A stretch of DNA of 64,000 bases from Nepenthes gracilis (lineage: Eukaryota > Streptophyta > Magnoliopsida > Caryophyllales > Nepenthaceae), in the NCBI GenBank assembly GCA_033239525.1, contig BSYO01000023.1, positions 11,536,385 through 11,600,384 on the forward strand, written 5' to 3'. Shown here piece by piece: positions 23,342 to 36,107 of the stretch. The position numbers were made by a program, and so were the translations under genes. The first letter of the stretch is position 1, and the number at the start of each line of letters is the position of its first letter. Below the pieces are notes generated by a model. That model saw only the letters and a list, made by a program, of their open reading frames with translations. It was not told the origin of the DNA and did not search any database.

Positions 23342-24509
23342 TGATGGGTCCAACTACAATGAGCACAATGAGACCGGGCCGACAATCTAACATCATTCTT
23401 TAAAAATGAAGAGCCCTACGTTGCTTTTGGAAGAATAGTGTATATGCAAATCCCAATATAAAAGTAAGCACCCTCAAATTTTGAAGAACAAGATTGAAAA
23501 AACTCAAAAGGCTCCATAAGGCTCCACATGTTTTGAAGAAGGGTATAGCCGTTACTAGCTAATCTCCAACGAGAGAAGACTCGCGGCCAGGGGACCCTCG
23601 GCCCTCCTATCATCCAGGAGGCCCCTCGGCCCTCCACCCGTCCAGGTCCCCTCGGCCACCTCAAGTCCTTGAAGCTTTTAGTCCTCCTCTCGTTTGGAGG
23701 CCATCGGCCGACCGCTGCCAGAAGGTCCTCAGCCCTCCTCCCGTCCGACCAATCCCAGAGGTCGCCAGCCTTCCTCCCGTCTGGAGACCATCAGCCCTCC
23801 ACCAGCTAGGAGGCCTTCAGCTCTCCGCCTGTCCGGAGGCCAACAGCCTTCCCCCCGTCCGAAGGCCATCAGCTCTCCACCGCCAGGAGGCTCTCAGCCT
23901 TCCTTTCAGAGGCCTTCAGCCCTCCATCCTAGAGCCACAACCCCTCCATCTCGGAGTCAGGAGCTCGCCGTCCAAAAGTCAACCATCCGCTCAGGTAACT
24001 AGAATGTTAACTCACCAGTGCAACTTAGTCTTTCTCCTCAAAACCACCCCTTTGCCGGGCATACCTCTAAGCCGCCCTCCGCGGGCGAATATCTAGGTTG
24101 CCCATCTGCCAAGCGTACCTCTAAGCCGCCCTCCGCAGCTGCCCCTCTAAGCCGCACCTCTAAGCTGCCCTCTGCCAGATGCACCTTTAAGCCGCTCTTC
24201 TGCCGGGCGTATTTATGGAGCTCAAGCCTCCCAATACATCCCTCTCACACTCCCATCATCGCTGCATCTTTGCACTCTTATAACGTTTACCTTTAAATGT
24301 GTATTTTTCTATTTATTATGGATGATTTCTGATTTGAGTATCAGAGTGTCAACGAGGGATAACCCCCCATTGTCATTGACCTCTTGTTTGTGGTTTGTAT
24401 TGTATAGGTTTCAGGCTTATAATGATGGAGATCCGCTTGAGATTCAATCTGGACCAAGAATCCAAAGGTTCCCTAATCCGTACTATAATTCGGGACTTAG
24501 GACGCAACA
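23342..24509 (+). repeat. LTR2 of the composite element
   Basis: 1,168 bp. Same architecture as LTR1: TATA box (~23,457), GGAGGCC array (23,590-23,935), CTCTAAGCCGCC array (24,050-24,210), end GACGCAACA. It serves as 3' LTR for internal region 1 and 5' LTR for internal region 2. Confidence 0.87.
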
Positions 24510-26939
24510 TTGGCGCTATCTGTGGGTACACAATGAAAAGTCTAGCGTCTCCCCTCAACACTCGAGTTTCAGCCAGCGCTATGGCTCGAAGCATAGCCTC
24601 TCATGGCGACGATCCCTTACTGGTTAGCCATGCCTGGGGGCTCCATTCCTTAACTCCAAGACGGGCAGAGAAGATTGGGACCCCGAGTGCAAGCTATTTC
24701 CTCAACTACAGCGAAGTTGCCCGTGGCGACGACCCCTCATTGGGTAGCCATACTTGGTGTCTCCGTCCTCTAACTCTAAGATGGTTGAAGAAGATCAACA
24801 TCTCATTTGTGAGCTACTATATCAGCCAAAGGCGAACTTGCCCATGGCGATGACCCCCCTATGGGTAGCCATGCGGACGGACAATCGACCCCAAGCGTCC
24901 AAGCACTCGCTGTACAGTCGGATACTCTAGATTCATGTTTCCCGAAACATTTGCACCTGCCTAAAGGTGTAGCACTGGGAGCTTCGCCATTCAGCTCCTT
25001 GGCAATCAAAGAAAGCCAGCATTATTAGAGGATCTACCGAGCGCTGCCTAGCCAATCTATGGCAAAAGATCAGATCTTGTGGAGTATAGGGGCAATAGGT
25101 CGAGGCGCCTAACGAAGCGCCTTGACAACCCTCCAAAGTAGTATATGCAAACCATTCCCCCAGGGCCTTGAGCAGGTCCCGAGGGCATAGCACGTCGTTC
25201 GCTGACGAACACCTACAACTATTCCACAACGAATCCAGGTAAGTTTTGCATACATCATACCGCCTGCTTGGATCATATTTTCGTTAATAGGATAGTGATA
25301 TTATCTACTCATATGAGTGATTACATAACACTGCATAAAATCATGCGACCTAGACTGCCCCTAGGTCGGACGAGTTTGACCAGTTCGTAATTAAACTCTG
25401 ATCATTCAGGCGACCCATAAGCAGTTGTAATTAAACCCTGGTCATCCAGGCGACCATGAGAGGTCAAATTAAACCTCGGCCATCCAAGCGGCTCGTAATT
25501 GATAGAATTAAACCCTTGTCATCCAGGCGGCCCATTGGCGGTCGAATTAAACCTCGGTCCCGTCACCGAGCGGCCCATGTGCGATCGAACGCAAAACCTT
25601 AGGGGGCTTTTTAGTATGGGTGAGGTGACCTCCTCCCGAAGGAGAGAGCACCATCAATCAACGACGATCGGCGGATTAGGACCAGACATATGAAAGCTAC
25701 GACGTCCTCAAATAGGACCGAGCATTGAGAGTATATGCGGGTGACGACCTAGGCTACCAAAAGCCCGATAACGATAGCCTCAAAGCTTAGTCGGCAACCA
25801 CATCTTCTAAGTGCAACGACATTCTCCTGGCAAGGGCGAGTGCGACCAACCAGACGTGTTCATCAAAGCCAGGAGGCTTAGACGACAACCGCATCTCCTC
25901 AGGGCCACGACTTTCCTTCACAAGAACGATAAGAATTCAACGCAAGTCATTTCCAGCAGCCCTAACACTAGAAAGTAAAGCGGCATCCTCGAAGATCGAG
26001 TTACTAAGATTAGGATCCCAGGCTTGGCTGTGGTCACGGTATTGACCCATTTGCTCGATTTGAGAGCGAAAGGATCCCCAATTCCAGCAATTGAACTTTT
26101 GGGGGGTTCCTCACTCCCAATCCCATTGGCTAACTCGCCAACAACAATGTACGACGAGAAGAACCTTTCTAGGAAACGCAAGGTGCATCCTATTGTCACA
26201 GCTCAAACAATCAACTATCTTAAGGCAAATCACCTCCCGACCTCTCAAAGCGCATCCTTACAGCAAGGAGATTTGATCTTGAACTTGAGAGCTTCCCTCT
26301 GTACGCTCCTAGATCTTGCTTGAGACTCGGATGGCTCGCGGTTGGAATCGGTCAGCAAAGATTTTTGGATCTGCACTACCCTCCGGATTCGAGCGGTTTG
26401 GTCAACATATTAGGTCAACAACATTTCCGTCTCCGCGCTGCTCTCCAGATTGGAGCACTTTGCCTATCAATGGATCTCTTCAACCCACATTTTCGCTCTG
26501 CTCTTTAGATTCAAGCACTTCACTAATCAACAAATCCGGTCAACCACCATATCTGTCTCCGCTCTGCTCTCCAAATTCAAGCACTCTGGTCAGCGGAACC
26601 GGTCAACAAAAATTTTTGGCTCTGCACTGCCCTCCGGATTCGAGCGGTTTGATCAACGGATCCTATCAACTAGCTTTTTCAATTCCGCATTACTCTCCAG
26701 ATTTGAGCACTTTTGTCAATAGATCCGGTCAACCAACTTTTTTGGCTTCTTTCCGCCCTCTGAATCAAGCGATACGGTCAATCAAGTTAGTCAACCATCA
26801 ATCCGGCTCTGTCCTCTCTCTAGAGTCAAGCTTTCCGATCAATAAATCTAGGTCAGAGTTGAGGGGACAGCATGATCAGTCTCGACCTATCATGAACATA
26901 CCGAAGGTCAAAAATTCGGTCCACCGGATGAGGGGTTAA
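24510..26939 (+). other. Internal region 2 of the composite element
   Basis: About 2.4 kb, parallel to internal region 1 along its whole length. Begins with a well-kept primer site (TTGGCGCTATCTGTGGG, 24,510) and ends in a purine tract (GAGGGGTTAA) before LTR3. Contains the same three tandem-repeat types (24,605-24,950; 25,375-25,580; 26,340-26,830). No enzyme motifs. Confidence 0.7.
26340..26830 (+). repeat. ~60-65-bp tandem repeat array, second copy
   Basis: Parallel of the 22,690-23,240 array, with cores such as GGTCAACAAAGATTTTTGG, GGATCCTATCAACTAGC and AGATCCGGTCAACCAAC. Unit order is similar but individual units differ by point changes and small gaps. Confidence 0.7.
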
Positions 26940-28084
26940 TGATGGGTCCAACTACAATGAGTCTAATGAGACCAAGCCCACAATCCAACATCATTCTTTG
27001 AAAGTGAAGAATCCCACATTGTTTTTGGAGGAATAATGCATCTACAAATCCCAATATAAAAGCAAGCACCCTTAAGTTTTGAAGAACAAACTTGAAGAAG
27101 CTCAAAAAGCTCCATAAGTCTCCACATGGCTCGAAAAATAGCGTAACTGTTGCTAGCTAATCTCCAACGAGAGCAGACTGGCGGCGAAGAGACCCTTAGC
27201 CCTCCTCTCATCCAGGAGGCCCCTCGGCCCTCCACCTGTCCGGGGCCCCTTAGTTACCTCAAGTCCTTGAGGCTTTTAGTCGTCCTCTCGTTTGGAGGCC
27301 ATCGGCCCTCCGCCGCCAAGAAGCCCTTAGCCCTCCTCCCATCCGGCCAGTCCCATAGGCCGGCAACCTTCTTCCCTTCCGGAGGCCATCAGCCCTCCGC
27401 TAACTACCAACCCTCAACCTCATTCCGCCCGCCTGCTTGAAGGCCCTTAACCCTCCTCCTCCGCCCCGCCAGAAGCATTCCTTAAGGCCCTCCTCCTTCC
27501 GGGAGGCCTTCAGCCCTCCTTCCTTCCGGAGGCCTTCAACCCTCTGTCTTGGAGCCACGATCCCTCCATCATGGAGTCAGGAGCTCGCTATCCAAAAGTC
27601 AACCCTCCACTCAGGTAATTAGAACGTTAACTCACCAGTGCAACTTAGTCCTCCGCAAAGCTGCCCTCCATTGGTGCACCTCTAAGCCGCTTCTCTGTCG
27701 GGCACACCTCTAAGCTGCCATCTGCGGGCACACCTCTAAGCTGTCATCTGCGGGCACACCTCTAAGCTGCCTCTCTGTCGGGCGTATTCATGGAGCTTAA
27801 GCCTCCCAATATATCCCTCTTATACTTCCCTCATCTCTACATCTTTGCACTCCTACCACGTTTACTTTTAAACGTGCATTTTTTCGTTTATTAAGGAAGA
27901 TTTCTAAATTGAAAATGTCGGCGGGGGGATGAGCCTTCGTTGTCTCCGACGCCTTATTTATGATTTGTGTTATACATGTCCCAAGTTCACAACGACGAAA
28001 ATTGGACCCGCTCGAGATTCGATCCGGACCAGAAATCTGAAGACTCCCTAATCTGTACAACAACCCAGGACCCCGAATGCAACA
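26940..28084 (+). repeat. LTR3 of the composite element
   Basis: 1,145 bp. Shares start, TATA box (~27,055), both GC-rich arrays (27,190-27,560; 27,655-27,790) and end CGAATGCAACA with LTR1 and LTR2. The second array here has a near-perfect doubled unit (GCGGGCACACCTCTAAGCTG at ~27,724 and ~27,748). Followed by target duplication ATAAT. Confidence 0.87.
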
Positions 28085-28089
28085 ATAAT

Positions 28090-28920
28090 ATAATTTTATT
28101 TTATTTTTTTTGAAAAAAAAATCATTGTAATAACCATATGTTAATATTATATTTTAATATAAATGCGGCTATAATTTTCAAACATTTACTAAAATGTGAT
28201 TTACATTATTTTCTTAAAAAATTTTCTATTATAATTAATGTATTTTCAATAAAAAAAAAGATATAAATATAAAGTTAGCTATATAATTAGTAAGAATAAA
28301 ATATTACACTAAAAGTTGAAAAGTAATTGTGAAATTAGAAATTAAATTGTCAATATCTTGGGAGAGAGCGTTGAAAACTTTCGCTGGCCGCTGACCTACA
28401 TTTGTCCCGTTCTCGGTGTGACTAGCTGCCTTTCAAATTATGGTCCTGGACTTAGCTTAAATTTACGAAGTAATGCCATTGTGAGTGCGCTTCTTATCTT
28501 ATCTGGATTTTTTTTTTTTTTTTTTTGGGGGGACGGGGGCTTCTAACTTTATAATTTAAAAAAATTAAAAAACATATATTAATAATTATATTTTTTTGAA
28601 TTAATTATACATTAATAATTTTTAGTAAATTATTTTATTTTTAATTATATAAAATAATAATATGAAATTATTAATCCTTCTTACCTTCATGATTGTGCGC
28701 TTAGTGTTTGAATGACAACTATAGAATAATAACATATTATTTTATAGATTTATTATTTATTAAAAATAATATTTCTAATTTATTAGTGACAAGTAAAATT
28801 AATAGTGAACTATTATATTTTTAAAGCATCATCTTAAATCGCTGCATTTCAATGACTTAAATTATTATATGAATTAGAAAACTATCTTATCACGTATAAG
28901 CGTCTAAATAAAAATGAGTC
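28090..28920. other. AT-rich intergenic DNA
   Basis: Mostly A/T with a poly-T then G run near 28,508-28,532. A less AT-rich patch at 28,350-28,500 shows no recognisable coding content on either strand. Confidence 0.5.
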
Positions 28921-28989
28921 TACTTTTTATAATTTGAAATTTGAATTCTACATACAATAGTGAGATAAATAAGAGGTAAGATGATACGA

Positions 28990-29215
28990 TCTCCATGTAG
29001 TCGTCGGCGATGATAAAGAAATTGCGGACGGAGCGGAGATCTGCAGAGGAGGGAGACGGGAGATTGTGCTGGGAAGGAGGGAAAGAGGGAAATAGGGTGA
29101 GGGAAATCGAGAGAGAATGACAGAGTGGAGAGAGAGAGACGCAGAGAGAGAGAGAGAAAATTAGAGTAGTAATTCCTGTTTCTTTCCATTAACGCATTTA
29201 GCCTATATACACGGG
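28990..29215 (-). promoter_or_regulatory. Orphan promoter and 5'UTR-like stretch
   Basis: On the minus strand: a TATA box (GTGTATATAGGC, ~29,204-29,215); about 50 bases later a long CT-rich tract (TCTCTCTCTCTCT, ~29,110-29,155) and CT-rich leader down to ~29,030; then an ATG at 28,996 after GACGACTAC. TATA plus pyrimidine patch plus CT-rich leader is typical of plant Pol II promoters. The reading frame after the ATG closes after about 30 codons and nothing recognisable follows before the composite retroelement at 28,084, so a gene, if there was one, is lost or has a distant next exon. Confidence 0.3.
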
Positions 29216-29219
29216 AATG

Positions 29220-30470
29220 GGGGTCCTATAACGAAAAACGGGGAACCAGGGAACGGGGGTGCTGCGTTTTGAAACAGTCCACGTGGAGGAAGGGCAGGGG
29301 CTATTCTCGAAGAAAATAAACCAAACAAACCAATGCGAAAATGAGAAAAGGAAATAATTAAAGGTTCGTAACATAAGAGGTATATGAGACTTGCTCCCAA
29401 TGTATTTTTCGATACTCAAATGAAAAATTTTTTTACTTGGAAGAGAAATATATAAGGAAATGAGTGAGACAATGCAAAGTGAATGAAGATGAGTATTTAT
29501 TTGTAAGGCGATACTCCGTTTGGTGTATGCGCCTAGTGGAGTAGTTTTGGATGATACACTCACCTGGTGGAGCATCTAACTTTGGTAATTGTGTATTTGT
29601 CTTATGGAGTGTAAAGATTGAAATTTCATAAATATAATTATTCAATAATTTTACCATAAGTTTAAAAATTTAACTCGAGATATCACAACGGTATAGAATT
29701 TAATCGATAAACCCAATTTCATAACCGATTTGGTTCCGGTTGATCCAATTAATAATATTATCGATACGAGAGCAGCCCGAAAGTTATCATTTCATTCAAT
29801 TAGCAGTATAACAAAATTTATAGCAAAATTATGGTCCCATAGACAATTAAAAACATTTATAAACCTTAGAAAAACTAAGAAAAATTAAGAGAAATACAGG
29901 ACTGGCCCATACTTGATTAATTTTTCCCATTAAGTCAACTTATACTTAATCAATTTTAGGAAGTAAAGATAAGGAAAAGAAGGAGAAAATACATGGCACA
30001 CATTCCACACAAAGTCAAAAATTCAACTTAGAAAATGAAAAAGGAAGAAAGAAGAAGGAAGAAAGCAAAAGAGGGACACGGCACCCCTTTCCACCAAACT
30101 TTTCCTAATTTGTTTACCAATTAAATCAACCAATTAAAATATAAAATTTGGCAAAAAAGAGAAGGAACACATGGCAAAATAAGTGGCTAAATAAATATTA
30201 AAATAGCTTCAATTAAATGAAGGAATGTGCCAAAGGAGGAAGCTTCCAAATCAGTTAGGGAGATGCAGATTTAGCTTCAGGAATGCTGTGTGATTGCTAG
30301 CGAATAGGGGTATGAGGCAACTCCAAATTAATTTCAGGATGATTAAGTATGTTTGGAATGAGAATAAATAAGAGAAAGAAGAAATAAAATCGGAAGAAAT
30401 AGAAGGAAAAATCATAGAGAATAGAGAGAGAAAAACAAAACCGAGAGAGAGTTATCAGCCGAGAGACTTA
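29220..30470. other. AT-rich intergenic DNA
   Basis: No gene recognised. GA-rich patches (30,020-30,070 and 30,360-30,460) and short ORFs of biased composition only. Confidence 0.4.
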
Positions 30471-30912
30471 TGGCATGTTTGGTTAGAAGAAATAAGGTGG
30501 GAATAAAATTTCTATTTTTTAAAAATAGAAATTTCTCCGTTTGATTATAAATTTAATCGGAAATAAATATTTCATGAGAATTGTTATTCTCACATACGTG
30601 GGAATAACAATTTTCACATATTATTATTATTATTATTATTAGGTATTATTATTACATATTATTATGTTTTTAATTATTATTATTATTATTATTATTATTA
30701 CTACTACTTTATCATTATTATTATTATCACCATTCCCATATTATTCCTCATACTATTTTATAAACCAAATAATGGAATAATAATTCTCACATTATTCTAT
30801 TCCAACAATCAAATATGAGAATAATAATTTTAATTTTATTTCCATCCTTTTCTATTCTCTGGAATAACTATTCTATTTCCATATTATTCAATTTTAGCAA
30901 TCAAATGTGCCG
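30471..30912. mobile_element. Tourist-like (PIF/Harbinger) MITE, copy 1
   Basis: 442 bp. Terminal inverted repeats TGGCATGTTTGGTT at the left and the complement of CGGCACATTTGATT at the right, flanked on both sides by TTA (30,468-30,470 and 30,913-30,915), the 3-bp target duplication typical of PIF/Harbinger. The interior is AT-rich with extended inverted homology (GAATAATAATT) and TTA microsatellites (~30,622 and ~30,678). No coding capacity. Confidence 0.8.
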
Positions 30913-30915
30913 TTA

Positions 30916-33900
30916 GAGTTCAAATTTAAATTCTCCTCAAATCAAACAAAAACACTACTATCTCTTTGATTTGTTGTTAAATTCATATTATTATCTTCGA
31001 GTATTGTCATTCCAATACTCAAAATTCAAACCGAATTTATGTTAGATTAGGTAAAGATCAAAATCATGTCATATGCAAAATTAGTTGTTGAACCTTACTG
31101 ATGTTCGATTTACATATACCATATTTGATCGATTCATCCTATGAAATATATAAACCGGTCTAAAATAATGTGTTGATTCTGAAAATATAAATGGAATAAT
31201 GTTTCATACTGATTTGACTATTAAATCAACCCCAAAATCAGACACTGTCACTGAACTGGCCGCTACACCAATTTGGCTATTTTGCTAAATTTGGGTGAAC
31301 CGGTTGAAAAATAATTGATGAATTGGACATATATGGCATGGTAAGATAGTAAACTGATTAAATATCAAGTGAATTGACCCATCATTGTGTGAGTCGGCTG
31401 CTAAAATAAGAAAATCAAACCAATTTCAACAAACTGGCTCATCTTCAGCTTGTGACTTAAATTAGTGAACTAGTTCATATATGCTTTTTAAAATGATGAA
31501 CCGGCCACTTAATATATGGATAATGGTAAACCTGCTCACGTGATAAAATCGATAAACTATTATTAAAGGTCGAACCAGTCCATAAACCGGGTTTATGATT
31601 AAACCGGTTGAGAAAATTTGAATAGAACTAAGCCGGCTAGTAAACCGATAAAATTATAAAATTGATAAACCGAAAGATGAATAATATATTGTCTAAAAAT
31701 TTAGCCAACACATGTAAAAATTTGTATGAATTTATTTTTATGATACGTTTTATCATAATTTTATTAAGAATATATATGATATGTTATGTATGGGTGGAAA
31801 CCAATAAGATACCATAAAAATATGAATTTTTTTTGGAATGAAAAAATTAAGAAGAAGAAGCAAGATTATGAATGAAGGCTCCCATTAAAAAATTTTAAGA
31901 AGAAAATTAACCAAAAATTTATTTTAGTTGGTAGTATTCCCTAACGTACCTTATAATATTGTAGTGAAAATCGAGGATTGCCTTTGGCCATAGGGCATAT
32001 GACGGCTGTTTGGCCCCATCTACCGGGATATAATGGATATGTATCACCTACCTCTGAGTGTTGAATAGGAGCTTATGGTCTTAAATTGTATGAGAGCATA
32101 CACAATTCTTTTCTTAATTGACCGCTCCATTAGTTAGTAAAGCTTACTAACCCTAATTTCTCAATATTACAAGGTAAAAACGTATTGGCAAATAAAAAGA
32201 ATTAAATACAAGAAAAAGAAAGTTAATTGTATCGTAAAAATTATTCTCAAAGTATATATGTATTTTTACATGCATCACGACTGTTACTCCTCTCTATGAT
32301 CTATTTTGATAAAAATATGCTTGTTCTTGATTAGTGTGTATCTTGAGTACTTGGTTCACTCTCTTACTATTTTTCTTACCCTCCAAATGATACGCAGGAG
32401 TTTATACCTGATAAATAGGAATAGAACCTTAGATATTTATATTATATTTAGAAATGATGTATTTAGTTCAATTTAAGTAATGATGTACTAAGTTTGTAAT
32501 TTTGTATATGTTATGAAATATTAGAGTTTTTACAATTATTTATGGTTATCTTCCATACTTTCACAATATTTATATAAGATGTGTTTGGTATTTTAGTGGC
32601 ATCTTTTCTGATCAAGACCTGACAGTATAGTCGACTGTACGTTGTTGGCACCACCTATATTGTGGTAATGTTAAAGATCCTATGAATATAAAAGAATATA
32701 TATAACACATTAACATGATAATTATAATAATTATAATTAATTAAGAAAATAAGAACCCGAGATGTAACATGGAGTGTCTCACTTCTCTTTTTACCCATCT
32801 CCCTTCGTCCATTTTTTCTATGAGGGGGATGCTATTTTTATAATGAGAGATGACGTTTGGTTAATAGACCCTTAAATCAATGCATAGCGTGGTGCCTCTT
32901 CGGTAGTGAAAGGCGTTACATACATGTGTAAAGGCGGCTTTCATCCAATAGTTGGGCCGCTTAACATGTAGCTGTGGAATCGTTGCAAGCGCCATTTGAA
33001 GCAGTTTATTTAGTGTTCATTTATGATCATTCAATATTTGACAGTTTGGGTTGTATCCTTTGATTCAACTATTGTGCCATTCGCCTCATCAGTTTAGAGG
33101 TATCTTCTATTGAGTTATTATTTCTTAAGCCTCTTATTCTTCCGAGTAATGGATTCAGGTTGACCCGATTTTTGCTGTACCCATCAGAAATATTAACATG
33201 TTTAACTTAAAATTTCCTTAGTATTAGCATATTAATGATGTCTCAAATAGCATGATTTCGTATCGAATTCACTAAAAGTATGTTATAATATTGATTTGAA
33301 GCCGGCTCAAATGCTAGATTTTTATTTTGATATTTTTTTGTGCCAAAAAACAATATCACTAACAATTTATTTTATTTACTTAACCAATATTGCTATTATC
33401 ATCTGTAAAATTTTGTGGTTTATTGAGAATATTGTATCTTAGAAGTTGCTAACATTTTGTAAGAATTTCACCATCCCATGATGGATTATTCTTCAAGTTA
33501 ATGAAATTAGTCTACTGGGTTCTTATGCATCAATTGCTGTCGTTTGAAGGTTAATTTTTTTCATATAATCAATTTTTTACATAATCATACCTTTTTTTTG
33601 ACAATTGAATGTATTTCTGTAGTCATATATTGAATTCTCAAAGTCTTATTTCTGTAAGGATCATTGAAATAAGCAAAATTATTATGTTTATAAAAAATAA
33701 TATTTATAAGTATTTCAATTAATTCTTTTTCATTCTTAAAACGATTAAAATAGAATGAGAAATTTATTACTTTGCCTTTTTGTCAGTAAATTAAAATTCT
33801 TTATAGGGTATATAACATTGCAAGAAATAGTGTATATGATTTGATTCAGTTATAATTAATTCAGAATCTTAGCCTCTTTTTTTACTAAAAAGGTCTAAAT

Positions 33901-34118
33901 TAAAAAAAAACTTGTATATTATTGGATCATTAGTCACTGAAAAGTTAAAAATATATCTTGATTAGATAAAAATATAATTAATTCTTATTTGATCTTGATG
34001 ATTGTAGATTGAAATGGGGGCTTCATTGGATATGTATGGTCTTCCAACAAAAAGGTGATTAATCTCTTCACGGGTGCTATTCTTTGACATTAAAATAAGA
34101 TTTGATTAACTTTTATTA
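30916..34118. other. AT-rich intergenic DNA with a CCGGTT-rich segment
   Basis: No gene recognised. The 31,130-31,690 part repeats a loose motif (AAACCGGTT / GAACCGG / GTAAACCGATAAA / TGAATTGG) every 20-60 bases. It looks like a decayed short tandem repeat. A segment at ~32,385-32,530 (AAATGATACGCAGGAGTTTATACCTGATAAATAGG..) has a diverged relative at ~37,450-37,570, suggesting an old shared repeat. Confidence 0.4.
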
Positions 34119-34340
34119 GTACATATTTGATCGGTAAGAATAAAAATTTTACTCCTACCTTATTTCTAATGAAATATTTATTTTACTATTTAATTTTTTT
34201 ATATGAAATAAATATTTTCAGATGAATATTTATTCTTCAATCTTAGGGAATAAAAAATATTACATGCTCATAGGTATTTTTTATTTTTTGTATGTAAGGA
34301 ATTATTACTTCTACAACCCATAAAATTTATTTCTATTTTA

Positions 34341-34375
<35 letters not shown>

Positions 34376-34703
34376 GTTGTTGTTGTTGTTGTTACTGTTG
34401 TTATTGTTATAGAGGATATGATTGTTGTCGAAGATATTATTATAGAGGTATGTAGGCATTATTTATACTCTTTGACTTTCAAAATTTGTTTTTCTTAGAT
34501 GAGGGTAAAAAAATTATTAACATAAATTCTTACACTATTTTTTATTTTATTACTATATACCAAATATTAGAATATTAGTTTGTAACTTATTTTATTTTAG
34601 TAATCAAATATGAAAATAAAAATTTTTATTCTTACCTTATTCTATTACCTAAAAATAACTATTATATTCCTATTTTATTCTATTTAAATAACCAAATATA
34701 CCA
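34119..34703. mobile_element. Tourist-like (PIF/Harbinger) MITE, copy 2
   Basis: 585 bp. Left end GTACATATTTGATCGG..AAGAATAAAA matches the complement of the right end (ATAGAATAAAA..AACCAAATATACCA), flanked by TTA on both sides (34,116-34,118; 34,704-34,706). As in copy 1, the centre has a long TTA microsatellite, here running into GTT repeats (34,346-34,412). Probably a relative of copy 1, longer because of microsatellite growth. Confidence 0.7.
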
Positions 34704-34706
34704 TTA

Positions 34707-35213
34707 AACTTTTATATTCAAGTTTCTTACTGAAAAAAGTTATTATATGTACTTATCTCAAGATGGATATCAAATTTTTTTTTTATAAATCCTATGATAT
34801 TTGCATATTTTAAGTCTCGTCGGATTATATTTTAGATGAACTTTTGATATAGATACTCCAACTCGAATGAAAGATTAAATGGGCCTTAGTCTAAATATTA
34901 TTTTTCATATTATTAATATTACTATTACTATTTAATATATTTTATACAATATTTAGTAATTATTCAATGCAATGTTTACGGATTAGTATATTTAGTAATT
35001 GTAACTTAGGATGTTATGATTGAGGTTTATAAATTTACTAAGCAAATTATGTATCTAAGTATTAATTTAAATAAAAAAATATTAATAATATTTATATATT
35101 TAATTATACATTTATTTTTATTAAAATTATTAAAATTGTTGCGGAGGTAAAAAAATAAAAAATTAAAATAAGATAAAAATATTTATTTTTTAAAAATAAT
35201 CTCAATATTAATA
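34707..35213. other. AT-rich intergenic DNA
   Basis: No gene or clear repeat seen; A/T runs only. Confidence 0.5.
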
Positions 35214-35218
35214 AATGT

Positions 35219-36107
35219 TGTTGCGTTCTGGTACCGCGGCATTCAGAGGGATCCTCGTTGATAAGGGGTGTTGGATCCACGGCGTCCAGTCGGATAAGTG
35301 GTTTCCGAGCAACACAAGTGTTTGGGGTGTTGGACACGAGATAAAGATTGAGACCGGATTTTTTACGTAGAAAACCTCCTCTTAAACGGGAGGAAACACT
35401 TGCAGGCCGGGCGCTGAAAGTCTTCACTATTTGGGTTGAAGTTTTTTTACAAAGTGCGGTTGTGATGGGTTAATCCCTTCCCTACCTCTCAGACGTGTTT
35501 CTCTTGGAAAACTATGCTTCTTGGAGTCTTTTGCTCTTTTTATGGAGCTGATTTGTGGAGAAGGAGTGTTCCTTGGAGCTAATCTAAGAAGGAGAGTCCG
35601 ATCCTTTAGAAAAGGATTTTGCCGAGTATTTATAGGAAAATCGGGTAGTTGAGGAGGAAACATATGGCGTCCCATCGGGTGGTTGAGGAATCGGTCACCA
35701 GACTCACTTTAATCTTGTTGACGCAATGCGCTGAAGGCATGCGGCTACTCCTTACCGGCAGTTTACGACGTCGTGGAAGCGAGTGATGATCTTGATTTAT
35801 TAGCGCGCCTGTTGAGACGCGGCGAGTGGTGGTTGGTTAGGTTTGTTTAATCGACGGGAGTCTGCAGTTGGCATTCCGGCCTTGGATGAGCGGTCCTCGT
35901 CCCCAGAGTGGGGTCACCTTATGAGCTCGTGGACTCGTGAGAGGCGTCCGTTCTTGGAGGACCTTCTGGGAAAGTCCAGGGCTTTTCCTTGACCTCTGGG
36001 TATCTTAAACACTACATTGAGGCCTCCAGTCCCGATCTCAACATTTGAACTCTATTCGGGCTTTTTTCCAGCCACATTTTTATGGAGCCTTATAATGGGG
36101 CCCAACA
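35219..36107 (-). mobile_element. Solo LTR with perfect target duplication
   Basis: 889 bp starting TG and ending CA, flanked by AATGT on both sides (35,214-35,218 and 36,108-36,112). It is markedly richer in G+C than its surroundings. Minus orientation is inferred: read that way it starts TGTTGGGCCCCATT, has a TATA-like TATAAATACTCGG (~35,623-35,635) and ends AACGCAACA as other gypsy LTRs here do. No internal region remains, so it arose by LTR-LTR recombination. Confidence 0.85.

Larger units (their letters stand above)
19691..28084 (+). mobile_element. Three-LTR composite retroelement (LTR-internal-LTR-internal-LTR), non-autonomous
   Basis: Three full LTRs (19,691-20,848; 23,342-24,509; 26,940-28,084), all starting TGATGGGTCC and ending GCAACA, alternate with two parallel internal regions of about 2.4-2.5 kb. 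The outer flanks carry an identical 5-bp target duplication, ATAAT (19,686-19,690 and 28,085-28,089), so the whole array descends from one insertion. Primer sites follow LTR1 and LTR2; purine tracts precede LTR2 and LTR3. No RT, integrase or protease motif was found in either interior, so it looks like a non-autonomous derivative mobilised by a relative, perhaps Tat-type. A tandem of this kind is expected from unequal recombination between LTRs. Confidence 0.85.

Noticed and set aside
23694..24296. Proline-rich ORFs in the LTRs (also ~20,340 and ~27,150-27,620)
   Set aside because: They come from the GC-rich LTR arrays and are not conserved in frame among the three LTRs.
29198..29657. Minus-strand ORFs of 65-125 codons
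   Set aside because: Composition is biased, there are no motifs, and overlapping frames are equally open.
34008..34053. Exon-like block on the plus strand (acceptor TTGTAG, then ATGGGGGCTTCATTGGATATG, then donor GTGATT)
   Set aside because: Only one short piece, with no supporting neighbouring exon and no recognised protein.
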